Shown piece by piece: positions 33,890 through 45,479 of a stretch of DNA of 64,000 bases. Location: NCBI GenBank assembly GCA_026545765.1, contig CM048841.1, positions 63,873,354 to 63,937,353 on the forward strand, read 5' to 3'. The DNA is from Plantago major. Its lineage: Eukaryota > Streptophyta > Magnoliopsida > Lamiales > Plantaginaceae. The notes under the pieces were generated by a model. That model searched no databases, had not been told where the DNA came from, and saw only the letters and a list, made by a program, of their open reading frames with translations. How positions within the stretch are numbered: the stretch's first letter is position 1; every line of letters begins with the position of its first letter. The position numbers were made by a program, and so were the translations under genes.

Positions 33890-36001
33890 CTAATCTGCAA
33901 CGCTCTTGTGTTTTCGTCTTGATCGGCTTAACGACTTAGTCGGGGGAGAAGGCGAAAACTCGAATGGAAGTTGTGGAAGTTCCATTTCACCTTTCAATAT
34001 CTTCACAACATCCCCAATGTCCGGTCGTAGCTCAGGCATTTTCTGTAAACATGCGAGCGCTAAGTTTACACATAACCTCGCCTGCTCCTCATTATACTGG
34101 TCTTTAAGTTTTTCGTCCACGAGTTCCAGTAGATTTCCCCCATGTGCCAACTGTCTAGCCCAGCTGATCAAGTTAGCTTTCTCAAATTTCATCGGTGATG
34201 AAAGAACATGTAAAGGTCTTCTACCCGAGATGATCACTAGAATCAAGACACCAAAGCTGTAAATATCGGCCTTTTCCATTAAGTAGCCACATCCACCATA
34301 TTCCGGTGCTACATAGCAAAGCGTCCCTCTCATACTAGTCGTGCTACTTAACTCCCGGCTAAAGAGATCTCCCCTCCATATATCACTCGAACGTGATTTC
34401 TTCTTCCTCCGACCCTTTCTAAAGCTAAAATCCACATTTGGATCATCAGTGTTCTCATTTTCATGACCTAACTGTCTCCTTTGCCCAAATTCAAATCTTT
34501 TTCCCAAACCGAAGTGAGGTGCTTTGAACCGTTTCTTACTCCACATTTTGAGCCTGTTTGATTTCCGACCACTCTGGTTAACTTCTTCAAGATTCTCCTC
34601 TTTCCACCATTCGTGCATCTTCCGATGCTTCTTAGTACGAATTCTCCACCGAGTCAAATCCTTCTTTTGTACACCACAATCAAGATACTCAAATCCCGGA
34701 TCTTGAACATTATTTGCATTCACTTCTTCAAATTTTTCCCTGGGAGAAGAATTTTCCAAATCCTTATTCACTTCAATCACTCCCTTCTCTTCATCCCAAT
34801 TATCAGGATTATTCGAATCGCAAATTTGACTCCCAATCCACTCCGTCACATAATCTTTACTGCATAGCTCAGCATTTCCATCTTGTCTCCACCACCAATC
34901 TTTTCCCCATTGCTTTGCTCCCATATTATGCACATGACTACCATTCCCCAAATCCAACTTCTTACTATGATCTATACCACTCAACTCATCATCATAAGGC
35001 ACAAACTTGTTCCAGCCACTTTTGTCAACTGGCAACTCCTTCCCCTTGGAATTCTCCCCTTCATTTTCATTTCCACACTCCGACATAAAATTGAAGTCTA
35101 ACGAATTCACCGGCAAACCCATTGCATTATGATAAACTTTACAGCTATTTTTCGAAGACGAAGTAGCTTGCAATGCTAAAGCAAAATCAACTTCATCATT
35201 CTGATGATGACTCCCCAATGGAGTAGTAGTTCCTATAGTCTCATTCAAGTTCCCAGAAAACTCTCCACTTTTCCCCAATTCTTGGCTGAAGAAATCAACC
35301 CCAAACTCACCCTCCTCAACCTTAAACCTCGATAACCCGAAATCGGAAAGCTTAGCCCTAAACTCGACATCAAGCAACACATTACTAGGCTTAACATCAC
35401 CATGAATAACAGGTGGATCACACTGAAGATGCAAAAAAGCCAATGCCTTTGCAACATCAAGAATCACAGAGAACCTCTTACCCCAATCCAAAAACTGAAA
35501 AAACAAATGCTCTTGCAAGCTTCTGTTAGGCATATATTCAAACACCAACACTCTATTCCCTTTCTCCACACAAAAACCAAACAAAGTAACAACAAAAGTA
35601 GATGATGAGTTCTCGTTTTGCAACCCACCTAGAATCTTCAACTCGTTCTGAAACTCGTGCTCACATTGGAAAGAGTTGGAATCAAGAAGTTTGACAGCTA
35701 CTAGCTTACCATTTTTCAACATACCAGTGAAAACAGAGCCTGAGCCGCCTCTGCCAATGCAATTGGAGTCGTTGAAGTTGTGGGTTGCGTTCTTGAGCTC
35801 CTTGTAAGTGAATCTTTGGAGCTTGTTGAGAGGTGTGGAATCGGAAACATCGTCGTCTTCGAATGGACTAGTGCGTGATCTTTGGATTAGGAAGTAGTAG
35901 AGGAAGTAGAGAAAGTAGAGAATGGCGAAGAGGATGATCAGAGAAGCAGAGATGGAGATGGCGAGGTAGATTGTGCTTGTTATGTTGGGGTTTAAAGACA
36001 T
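33890..36001 (-). CDS. Receptor-like Ser/Thr kinase with split kinase domain (At1g80870-like)
   Basis: A single exon of 703 residues. I chose the ATG at 36001 (MSLNPN) over an in-frame one at 36079, because the extra 26 residues look like leader and the membrane segment then sits at the N-terminus. Order: one hydrophobic transmembrane segment (about 11-40), a short basic stop, then the kinase domain. Visible motifs are the glycine loop GRGGSGSV (83-90), VAVK with Lys104, HGDVKPSN (200-207), DFG (220-222), APEY (from 565) and a D-x-Y-S-F-G segment. Gly replaces Arg before the catalytic Asp, so it is a non-RD kinase. About 330 acidic and then basic residues separate DFG from APE, where 20-30 are usual. 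There is almost no extracellular part, so ligand sensing would need a partner. From memory it resembles Arabidopsis At1g80870, the neighbour of the PPR-like At1g80880. Confidence 0.9.
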   Translation of the reverse strand: MSLNPNITSTIYLAISISASLIILFAILYFLYFLYYFLIQRSRTSPFEDDDVSDSTPLNKLQRFTYKELKNATHNFNDSNCIGRGGSGSVFTGMLKNGKLVAVKLLDSNSFQCEHEFQNELKILGGLQNENSSSTFVVTLFGFCVEKGNRVLVFEYMPNRSLQEHLFFQFLDWGKRFSVILDVAKALAFLHLQCDPPVIHGDVKPSNVLLDVEFRAKLSDFGLSRFKVEEGEFGVDFFSQELGKSGEFSGNLNETIGTTTPLGSHHQNDEVDFALALQATSSSKNSCKVYHNAMGLPVNSLDFNFMSECGNENEGENSKGKELPVDKSGWNKFVPYDDELSGIDHSKKLDLGNGSHVHNMGAKQWGKDWWWRQDGNAELCSKDYVTEWIGSQICDSNNPDNWDEEKGVIEVNKDLENSSPREKFEEVNANNVQDPGFEYLDCGVQKKDLTRWRIRTKKHRKMHEWWKEENLEEVNQSGRKSNRLKMWSKKRFKAPHFGLGKRFEFGQRRQLGHENENTDDPNVDFSFRKGRRKKKSRSSDIWRGDLFSRELSSTTSMRGTLCYVAPEYGGCGYLMEKADIYSFGVLILVIISGRRPLHVLSSPMKFEKANLISWARQLAHGGNLLELVDEKLKDQYNEEQARLCVNLALACLQKMPELRPDIGDVVKILKGEMELPQLPFEFSPSPPTKSLSRSRRKHKSVAD

Positions 36002-36400
36002 TTTTGTTTGTTGCAGAGAAGGAAAAATGGTGAAGTTGATGAAATACTGGGAAAATATGTGTGTGTTTGCTTTTTTCAAGTTTCTTTCTTGTCGAAGGTG
36101 AATTTAATGCCATTAACATGCTTTTTCAAGTTTATGTTTTCTCGAGTCTTTTTGAAAATATTGCATGGAAGCCCCTAATAGTTGTCGTTTCTTTGATAGC
36201 TCCTTGGAATCTGAATATTTAGTTGGGATACCTTTACATTTTACATGGATACCAATAAATGCAATCTTTGGTGTCATAAACACGTATCAACTGGAATATT
36301 GATGGAAAAAGACTTCACTCCACACTGTGTGTAATTTGTGATAAACCGTATCTCAAAAATACCAAATCAACATCACATTGTATATAATTATAAAAATTAT
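36002..36400. other. Upstream region of the kinase gene
   Basis: AT-rich, with no other gene. It presumably contains the kinase promoter on the minus strand, but no convincing TATA box was picked. Confidence 0.4.
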
Positions 36401-36447
36401 TTCCTCCATCTCGAGAATAACTTTTCGTTCACTTTTTGGGTGGAGAA

Positions 36448-36539
<92 letters not shown>

Positions 36540-36734
36540 TTTGGATAAAATAGTATTAATGAGTCCCTCAAATTGATTTTTAAAGTTAGAAGTGGGATAA
36601 AATAGTGTTAGTGTTTACTTTTGAGTATATTTAATATTTTAGTTAGGTGGGTGTTTGGCAAAAAAAAGAAATGGAAAATTTTGACTAGGACACCCAAGAA
36701 GTCAAAATAGGAAGCTATTCCAGTCACGGAGGAA
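36401..36734. mobile_element. Stowaway-like MITE expanded by an AT microsatellite
   Basis: Left end ttcctccatctcgagaataac and right end, as complement, ttcctccgtgactggaatagc form an imperfect inverted repeat. An (AT)n tract of about 85 bases (36452-36536) sits inside and accounts for a large part of the length. Confidence 0.65.
36452..36536. repeat. (TA)n microsatellite
   Basis: Roughly 42 uninterrupted ta units. The ORFs made of Ile-Tyr across it on both strands are artefacts. Confidence 0.97.
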
Positions 36735-36774
36735 GTATATGATAAATTTCAAACATCGTGTTTATAATAACATA

Positions 36775-37040
36775 CTCCCTCCGTCTCATAGAAAATGTCC
36801 ACTTTGTCATAGTAAACGTACCGTTAAAGTTGTCCACTTTCATTTATTTGCCATTTAGGAACAATTATATAATTGTATATATATACTCAACTACTCCTAA
36901 TAAAGTTAAAATGTAACTTAAATAGTCAAACCAATTAGTATATCAAGTAAACCTCATATGTACTATATAGTTTTATAATATTATTCTCCTTAATTTATGT
37001 GCATGAACAGTAAACTGGACCGGTTCTGAGGGATGGAGGG
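36775..37040. mobile_element. Stowaway MITE
   Basis: 266 bp, starting CTCCCTCCGTCTCATAGAAA and ending GGTTCTGAGGGATGGAGGG, with TA on both sides (36773-36774 and 37041-37042). The ctccctccgtcc terminus is the widespread plant Stowaway (Tc1/mariner) signature. Confidence 0.85.
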
Positions 37041-37042
37041 TA

Positions 37043-37170
37043 TAATTGCATTATATGCATTAATTTCTAAACATGTGATATTTATAGCTAAACGCGATGT
37101 TTGTAGATAAATATGTGATGTTTGATCTGGATTTTTTCAAGTGACGGCTCTCATAAAAGTTGCTCAATAA
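37043..37170. repeat. Half copy of the GAGAGACCGTCTCTC MITE family
   Basis: Contains acatgtgatatttatagct, gcgatgtttgtag, atatgtgatgttt and then gacggctctcataaaagtt, the right half of the MITE at 20691-20920. It lies directly beside the Stowaway copy. Confidence 0.5.
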
Positions 37171-37939
37171 ACTTAACCTAATGGACCTGTAAGAACAATC
37201 AAGAAATTCAATACGCGAAGTACTCATCAAAGATGTTGGCATGCTAGTCCTAGAATGTGAAGTTAAAAAGTAAAAGGGTGGAGTTGATAAAAGAGACAAT
37301 TGGAAAGTTTTGATGCAAAATTTGACATGATATTGTGAAGAGTATGATAGGTGTGGTGTAGGGGATTCATGATTCATGTAGTTAATTGAATGGAAAAGGA
37401 CTGAGTTGAAAATGGAGATGATTAAAGAAAAGAGGTGGGGCCAAATGGAGCTTTTGACTAAATTTGCAGGTCCGTCGGAAAATAAGGAAAGAAATTGGAG
37501 GGAATTTTGAGGCGTAAGCATTGGGCAATGAGTTAATGGAATACAGACAACAATACACCAACCAACACATCTATCATGTTCATTCGTAGCTTATTTTATC
37601 CCACTCAGTCAATCCCTCACGAGAAAGTTTATGTCGAATACGACTATTTCGACCGGCATAGTTACTGATACTGGTATTCAAATTTCTTTTTTAGCGTATC
37701 ACTTATTTCAAAATTATTTAAGAGCTCTAAAATTATTACTATACCATGCCTTTGATTTAAAAAAATGTAAAGATTGTTGTTATGGATAACGTTTTATAAC
37801 TTTTATGTGCATGGCTAAAATAGTACACTTGTATTTTACTAATGTTGATACTATATTAGTTCTTGTATCTATCAAAACAATCATAACAGGATCATACTCA
37901 TCAACATAGTCCTTGACTTGTCTAATGGCTCTGCAACTG
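37171..37939. other. Intergenic region before the LINE
   Basis: AT-rich. The antisense ORF of 153 codons (37060-37521) shows no recognisable family and is probably chance. No gene is supported. Confidence 0.5.
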
Positions 37940-40900
37940 TGGGACCTGTTGGTCGATTCGGGTTTAACAAACAAATATGGGGGGTTTTTGGTTTCTTTGG
38001 GATGGATATAGAGCCACAGTTGAGATAGACAGATCAAATGATCGAGTAGCTCATTTCAAGGTGAATTTTATACATCACAACCGTACTGTGCAACTCTCAA
38101 GTGTGTATAACTATGCGCAACCTTCCAGGCATGATCAGGTATGGCGTGAACTTGTCTATTTTAGCCAGTTTGTGAACTTACCTTGGATTGTAGGAGGAGA
38201 TTTTAATAATGTTTTAAATCCTCATGAGAAAGTAGGGGGTAGAAGAGTACATTGGAAGAGAATGCATGATTTTAGGAAATGTTTAGCTGATTGTCATCTA
38301 CAAGATTTAGGTTACTGTGGACCAAGCTTCACTTGGTGCAATAGACAGTTTGCCTCTAATTTAATTATGGAAAGATTAGATAGATCATGTGCTAACCAAG
38401 CTTGGTTGAATAGTTACCCAAACACTATGGTCAGAAACCTTGTGAATTCTACTTCTGATCACACAGCTCTTTTGGTAGATACGGGCCTGATGAATGTGAC
38501 TAAGGAAAGGAATTTTAGGTTTGAGAATTTTTGGGCTTCTGATACTAAATTTCTTAATCATTTCAAACCTTTCTGGGAAAATGAAAAATCAAACCCTGGT
38601 TAAGTTTACTCAAGCTACTTCCAATCTGGGTAAAGTTGCTACCACTTGGCCTTTATCCTCTCTGAATTCCTTGAATAAGGAACCTAGATGTCTGAAAAAA
38701 GAACTCAATGACATTACTCTTACGATCCATACTAACCCTGCTGTGTTAAGACCTTTAGAAGTGAGTCTAAGAGATAGGATTAACAGTATAATTAGAACCC
38801 AAAAAGCTCAATACTGGGCTCAAAGAGCCAAAAGAAGTTGGTTGAAGCTGGGAGATGCTAACACTAAGTACTTCCATGCAAAAGCTTCTCACCAACATAG
38901 GAGAAACTTCATCCATGGGATCAAAGATTCCAATGGATCTTGGATTACTGATCAGAAGCAAATTGTTGAGGAATTTTGGAATTTCTATAGTAATCAATCT
39001 CAATCCCTTGGGGTTGACACCTCTCTTTTTTCCATTGTTCAAAACCCCACACTTTTTGCTGATCAGGCCAACTCATTACTCCTCCTTGTCACTAGGAAGG
39101 AAGTCTTTGAGGCTGTTATGAGTATTGGTAGTGACAAAGCACCTGGACCTGATGGTTTGAATGCTTTGTTCTACCATAAATTTTGGCATATAATTCAAGA
39201 TGAAGTGTTTGAATATGTGCAAAACTTCTTTGTGTCCAACACCCTGGATCCTATCCTGAACAAAACTCACCTGGTTTTGATTCCCAAAAAAAGAAAATCC
39301 TCAGTTTCCTTCTCACTTTAGACCTATAAGCCTGTGCAATGTTAGCTACAAGATAATCTCCAAGATCTTAGTCAAAAGGATGAGACCTTTGTTAAACACT
39401 TTGGTATCTCCTTACCAAAATGCTTTTGTTCCTCAGAGACTGATAAGTGACAATGTAATGGTTGCACATGAACTGTTACACACAATGAATAAAAAGAGGA
39501 AGTCTAAGCAACATTACATTGCCTTAAAGCTTGACACTGCTAAGGCCTATGACAGGTTGGAGTGGAATTTCATAGAATTTACACTAAACAAATTCAATTT
39601 CCCTGCTCACTTCATTGATCTGTTAATGAATTGTGTGAAGTCTTGTTCTTTCAATGTGAGAGTGAATGGATCCACCTCTCAGTCTTGGATTCCTGAAAGA
39701 GGTATCAGACAGGGTGATCCTATATCACCATATATGTTTATCCTCTGCCAGGAAATGCTAACTCACCTCCTTCTCCACTTTGAATCCCAAAAACATTTTC
39801 AACCTCTTAAAGCTAGTTTGAATGGTCCTAGCATTCATTTGCTTAGCTTTGCAGATGATTGCATGGTCTTCTCTAAGGCAAACTCTAAATCCATTAACAG
39901 CCTCATCAGAGCTTTGAATGTTTATGGAGAAGCCTCTGGGCAATTTGTTTGTTGGGAGAAGTCAAGGATAATCTTTTCACCAAACACTCCAACCCCTATC
40001 AAGCAACAAATCACAAGTCACTTAGGGGTTATTCACAATAAGAGGCTTGACAAGTATTATTTTCTAGCTTTCCTCTTAGGAAACAAGAAAAGAGATTTCT
40101 TCGATCATATTGTGGATAGAGTCATGAACAAAATCAATATCTGGTATTCAAACTATCTATCTTATGCAGGAAGAATGGTACTCATACAATCAGTTTCTAA
40201 TACCATTCCTTCCTATTGTCTGTCAATAGTTAAAATACCATAATACTTGTATTGTTAAGATTGACAGTATCCATAAGCACTTCCTTTGGAATGGCAAAAA
40301 AGATGGTAAAGTGAGAGGAAAAGGTCAGATGGGACTCTGTTTGTAAACCTAAATATCAGGGTGGACTTGGTATAAGGAATTTATCCTTATTAAACCAATC
40401 GTTTGTGCTTAAACACATTTGGAGATTTTTATCTCAACCAAATTCACTCTGGGCTAGGGTTTACCAAGCAAAGTACCTTAAAAACTTGTCTCTTTGGGAA
40501 GTAAATGAAAAACTTCATCAGAGCTGGCTCTGGAAACAAATCTTAAGGCAAAGAGACACTTTCAAACAAGCCATCTCTTGTCTAGTGGGAAATGGTTCTG
40601 GTATTCTGTTTTGGGAGGATAAATGGTTGAATAACAAAGTATTAAAAGACTATGTTACTCACCAGATTGGCATCCAACAAACAGTTTCACATTTTACCAA
40701 CCATAATTCTTGGAATTCTCAGAGCCTTTACCGTGTTTTACCTGAGGAGATTGTAAAGGAAATTTTAGGCTTTCCTCTTCCTACTTCTGATGTGCAGGAC
40801 AAACTGGCTTGGGATCCAGACAAATCAGGTCTTTTTACTATTAAGAGTACCTATAACTTCCTAAGTCTCAGCAAAATGAGAGCAATGTGAATTTGCCTAG

Positions 40901-41960
40901 GAATAAACTTTGGGACCTCCCAACTTCTCCAAGGATAAAGTTTTTCCTTTGGCTCCTTTCTTCGGACAGGCTTCCCTTAGCACACTCCCTCTGGAAGAAA
41001 AACATCATTGATTCCCCTCCCCTGTGCCCTTGTTGTAGTCAAGAGGATGAAACCATTTAACATCTGTTCTGTCACTGCAAATCCTTTTTGCCAATTATCC
41101 AGAAATTTAGTGTTGATCTCAGTGCTAACAATCTCTCTATTCCTTCCTTGATTTTCACTAAGCCTTCTGATAACAAAACTTTTCTTTTCCTTCACCTTTG
41201 TTGGCTTATCTGGAAAATGAGGAATAAGAAAGTCTCTGAAAATGTGGACATCAATCTACATAACTTGTACTATCAGCTCTGGAATCTTCACAAAGACATC
41301 CTCTCAGTCCACAACAAAGAAACAATCCATCACCAGATAATCCAGTATAGCTGGCAGGCACCCCTTTGGATAGTTTTTGCTTAAACATAGATGGTTCTGT
41401 ACAATTAACTGACTTATCTGCAGGAATATGGTGCATCATCAGGAACCATAAGGGTGACTTCATTAAGGCAGTAGCAGCTTCTCTTGGGAGAACAGATATA
41501 AATAGAACTGAACTTCATGCTCTGAGAGTTGGAATCTTTTTAGCATTATCTGCCAATATTAAAAAGTTGTTGGTCCAAACTGATTCAAAATAGGTGGTTT
41601 CTTGTTTTCACAGGGAGCAAGCAGCACATTGGCAAGAGCAATATCTGATTCAAGACATAGTTGAATTGGTAGCAAAATTTGAAGATTTCCAGCTTTCTTT
41701 TGTTTACCAGGAGAAAAACTCAGTTGCGGATAGAATTGTAAATTTTGCTTGCTCACCGGCTTTTGTGGATGATTCTGCAACTAGTACTATTATTGCTGGT
41801 GTTAATGTTAAGGTTTGGGACTTTTGCCCAACCTGGTTATCTAAAACTCTTCTTTTGGACCGTACACTCTCTATTCCCCGTCAAGTTGTGGCAAGTAATG
41901 GGGACCCTATTGTACTAAACTAGTTATCTATTAATGCTATTATGGCTTCAAAAAAAAATG
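37940..41960 (+). pseudogene. L1-type LINE ORF2 remnant, 5'-truncated, with RNase H
   Basis: Frames succeed one another, broken by shifts near 38600, 39297 and 40240 and by stops near 41058 and 41593. Domains in order: C-terminal half of the APE-type endonuclease (WIVGGDFNN at about 38188; TSDHTALL at about 38451); a linker; reverse transcriptase with APGPDG (39141), GIRQGDPISPYMF (39705) and the active-site FADD (39850); a zf-RVT zinc-binding part with CPCC (41028); and an RNase H-like domain starting LNIDGSV (about 41380). An A run follows at 41950-41958. Such LINEs copy themselves by target-primed reverse transcription. ORF1 and the start of the endonuclease are missing, so the copy is dead. 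No clear target duplication was found. Confidence 0.9.
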
Positions 41961-42359
41961 TTGATAATATAATCTGAAACATTAGATCAATTTTAGATTT
42001 ATTTTAACCCTTCATTTTTTTTTATAAAAATAGACTTTGTATGGTTTCATAATGGGTTGCATAATAGTCGCCTTATATTTAAATATATTATAAGGGTGGA
42101 TTGACAAACCTTCAAGAAAGATTCATAAAAACACCTAATTTCATTCTAAATAAAAAAAAGAATTAATAAAAAAATGACCGGAGCTCCGATCAGCTCCATG
42201 GATCATCCACTTTTCGAGCTTCCATGGCGTCCACCATGAAAGTTGGAATATTAATAAATACTAGAGAGTGGTTGGCTAGCCATTAAAACCAAGAAAACAT
42301 GGTAAGAAACACCTAAATTTTTTCTGAACTCAAGGTTTTAACTCTATACCAAACACTCC
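41961..42359. other. Intergenic region with a small MITE
   Basis: No gene. About 42253-42359 (gagagtggttggctagcc ... ccaaacactcc) looks like a ~105-bp relative of the MITE at 32654-32750, with a tta after the right end. Confidence 0.5.
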
Positions 42360-42608
42360 TTAAATTCCACAAATCTCTACAGTTCGAGCTTTTAGATGAG
42401 ATGAAATTCTATTATGGTATTAAAGCATCTGGCTTACGCCCGCCTGGGTTCGAATCTCCACGTAGACAAGCTGCACACATATTAAATTTCCACTAGAAGG
42501 GACAAAGAGGTTGAAACCGGCCACGAGTGCGGGGGAGTATTAATATAAATTACTAGATTCCACGACACTCTATAAATTCCAGCTTTTAGATGAGATGGAA
42601 TTCTGTCA
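42360..42608 (+). mobile_element. TRIM (miniature LTR element)
   Basis: Two ~55-70-base direct repeats share attccac..a..ctct then ttcgagcttttagatgag (left 42360-42414) or ttccagcttttagatgag (right 42538-42608), each followed by atg(a/g)aattct. Between them, tggtattaaagc (42415) resembles the initiator-Met tRNA primer-binding site tggtatcagagc, and gggggag (42531-42537) is a polypurine tract just before the right repeat. The interior is only about 120 bases and non-coding. That layout is a terminal-repeat retrotransposon in miniature, moved by copia-type enzymes in trans. Confidence 0.65.
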
Positions 42609-45479
42609 GGAAGCTTCGGGCTCTTTCATGGATGCTTGAAAGGAAGCTCGAAAGCTTTCATGCTTCCATGTCAATTATTTTAAAAATACTTAAAAATAGT
42701 TTGTCGGAGCTTCTCTGATAGTGATGGTGGTCTGGGGTGATGGTGGTGGTGGTTATTTACAATTATATAAGTGCACAATTATTGGAGTTGTGCAATTGAG
42801 TACTTATTTTAAGTTAAATTGAACTCATTTGTAAACAATATATCTTATTCAATTAAATTACAAGCCCTAATACAAGCTCAACAAAATTAGTTCATCATAA
42901 AAAAACACCAATCTACCTTCTCTAATTTAATTTTAAACCCTAATTCAACCCCAACAAAATCAATTTATCATAAAAAAAAAAAAAAGTGATAACCAATCTT
43001 TCTTCTCCATCTTCTCCAATTAAATTAAAACTAACTCAAGTCAAAATCAACTCGAAAAAAGACAATCCATTATAAAAAAAAATAACGATTTAATTTGCCT
43101 TCATATACGTCTTTCATTATATGTAACTAGGTGCTACAATAACAAGCTTAGCGCGTTCTCACGTTCTAGTAATTGAAGAAGTGGGAAGAAGGTGGTGATG
43201 GGGAGTTTTGGAGAAGAAGTAGAAAATGTAAAGTCGTATTGATTTATATAATTTGTATTTTATAATTGTTTAAATTATTAAAATTACTTAAAAATTAATT
43301 TTTAATTGGTAGATTATGATATTTTCAAATTAATATTGTGTGCTACATTAGTACAATGCTTAGTGACACTACAATTAGTCTACTCAAATTTCATACAACA
43401 TAAAGTCTCATGAGAGACCGTCTTTATATAACTTATCTTAAGACGGACTATGCTATCAATAAAATTATCAATGCTATTAATCAAAGCTAGCGTCTATATT
43501 ATTAACGAAATGAGTTCCGCTGTAATATAAAAAAGCACTAATGTTGAGAACATTAGTACATGTTGATTAATAACATCGAAGAATTTAATGACAATATAGG
43601 CGTCTAGATAAATGATCTAGATACAGTATCTAACAATACATAATCTTAATACATTGCATTATCTATTTTTATTGTTGAAAAATAAATTATCTAAAATTAT
43701 GTGTTAAACCTAACAAGCATTTGTCACAGGGGCCAAGTGAGTAATTTACTCTTCTCATCATTCTGGTCCTTTCCAAATTGCTTCAACATTCAACAAACAT
43801 GATAGGAAAATGTTGTGTTTAATATTTATCCTGCTACTATGACTTTGAATTCTTCATTTAAAAAAAAATTAAAATGTTAGTAGTATTTTTACGTATCAGA
43901 AAATTGAGAAGAATTCAAAATTAAGCTTTAGCATATCGAGAAGTGAATATATACATGCACTCTAAAAGTATCTTCCAAAGTTTTCAAGATGATTTCATAT
44001 TTATCGCATTATAATTTATTTTTAATCTAGGGGGGGGGGGGGGGGGGGTAATTCACAGGATATTCTTTGAATTCTTTCATTGTGCAGAAAGTTGATATAA
44101 ATATTCCATCTTTTTTAAATCAAAGTGTATTATTATTATTATTACCATTGTCATTTCATTATTATTCTGTTCCCACAATAATAGACCGCAAAGTAAAAAG
44201 TGTGTACTATGCTTTAAAGTCCACAGCATCATACTATGCCAAAGCTATCACAATTCAGAATAAAACAAGACTTGATGAATAATTAACCGTAGATTCAAGT
44301 CCACCTTTATTTATATATATTGTCTTTTTGCATCTTACCAAATTCTCTAAGATATATTTCAATACTGTTTATTTTTCCACAAACTCTTACAAGGACAAAT
44401 ACCATCAATATTCTTAACTAGAAGTATTTTTATTTTTTTTTAGAGGTAAAAGGTTCTTCAAAATGGAAAGGCAACACATTATCTCCAGCTATACTGCTAT
44501 CCCATTCTACCTCCAGTTTGTGTGTAAAACCATTATATTAATGTTTTAAACGATATTACTAATATTTTAAAGAAAACATTTTATATCATTTATCTGTCGA
44601 TGTTAATAATAAAAATTCTAATATTTCCAGGTTTTTGCCAAAATCCATACGCTTACATAAGTTTTGATCATATCATAATACTAATATACATATGCATCTA
44701 AATACAAGGCACAGTGCTTTGATGCATCAGAAGATTGGAAACAAAAGAAGATGGGTAATGGACAGGTCACTAGCAAGAAAGGGAATTCTAGGCATGGAGC
44801 ACTCACATTTAATCTCTACTCACCCTCTTAAATCTTTACACCGTTAAAAGTGTTGTTTCACTTTGGACAACCTTTTTCATCATCTATCACTCTCTCCTTT
44901 TAAAATTAATGATTATAAAGTTATCCGGATCGGAGTTTCCTAGACCATGCGAGAGGGTGAGATCATAGTCGCATTCCAAGGGTCGGATGTATTAGTATAT
45001 TTTGGAGAAACACACATTTTAACTTTTTGAGTGTAACGGTGAAGTACATCTCGAATAAACCACATTTTCATTCTTATATATTTTCATTCTTATATTGGTA
45101 TCTGAAACCATCTGAAAATTAGTCTATGATTACTTTAAATCAAAATTTGAATGTACAGAAGGAGAGCCAATGCGATTGGAAGGAACTTTTTTGAGACTGG
45201 AAATTACAAGATACAAGAGGCATGGATTTGAAAAGCTGAGTACAGATATCTTGTAACATCTTTACTCAGTCTCCAGTTTGTCCTTTTATCTTGTCCCTAT
45301 TGATTTTCATGTATCTGTCGCATTTCACAACTAAGTATTCAAGATTTATCACTTTCTCTTCATCATGTAGTAAAAGAGAAGAATGTTCCCCATTTCATAT
45401 CAGTACGTAAAATGTTGCTGTTCACGCCGTGCTTTTGCTGTATACTGGAATCGTCCTCCGGTTTTCATAGTACAGTTGC
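42609..45479. other. Intergenic region, AT-rich, without a gene
   Basis: No coding signal is supported. It contains a G run of 19 (44031-44049), a decayed piece of the GAGAGACCGTC MITE family (about 43390-43450), and, near the right end, the presumed 3' untranslated region of the antisense LPA3 gene. Confidence 0.55.

Noticed and set aside
36338-36571. Ile-Tyr repeat ORFs on both strands
   Set aside because: They are read from the (TA)n microsatellite.
37060-37521. 153-codon minus-strand ORF
   Set aside because: Composition is that of AT-rich noncoding DNA (Ser/Leu/Phe/His rich); no domain and no promoter.
42436-42460. ggttcgaatctcc, a box B-like sequence suggesting a tRNA or SINE
   Set aside because: It sits inside the TRIM interior between primer site and polypurine tract, which explains the region better.
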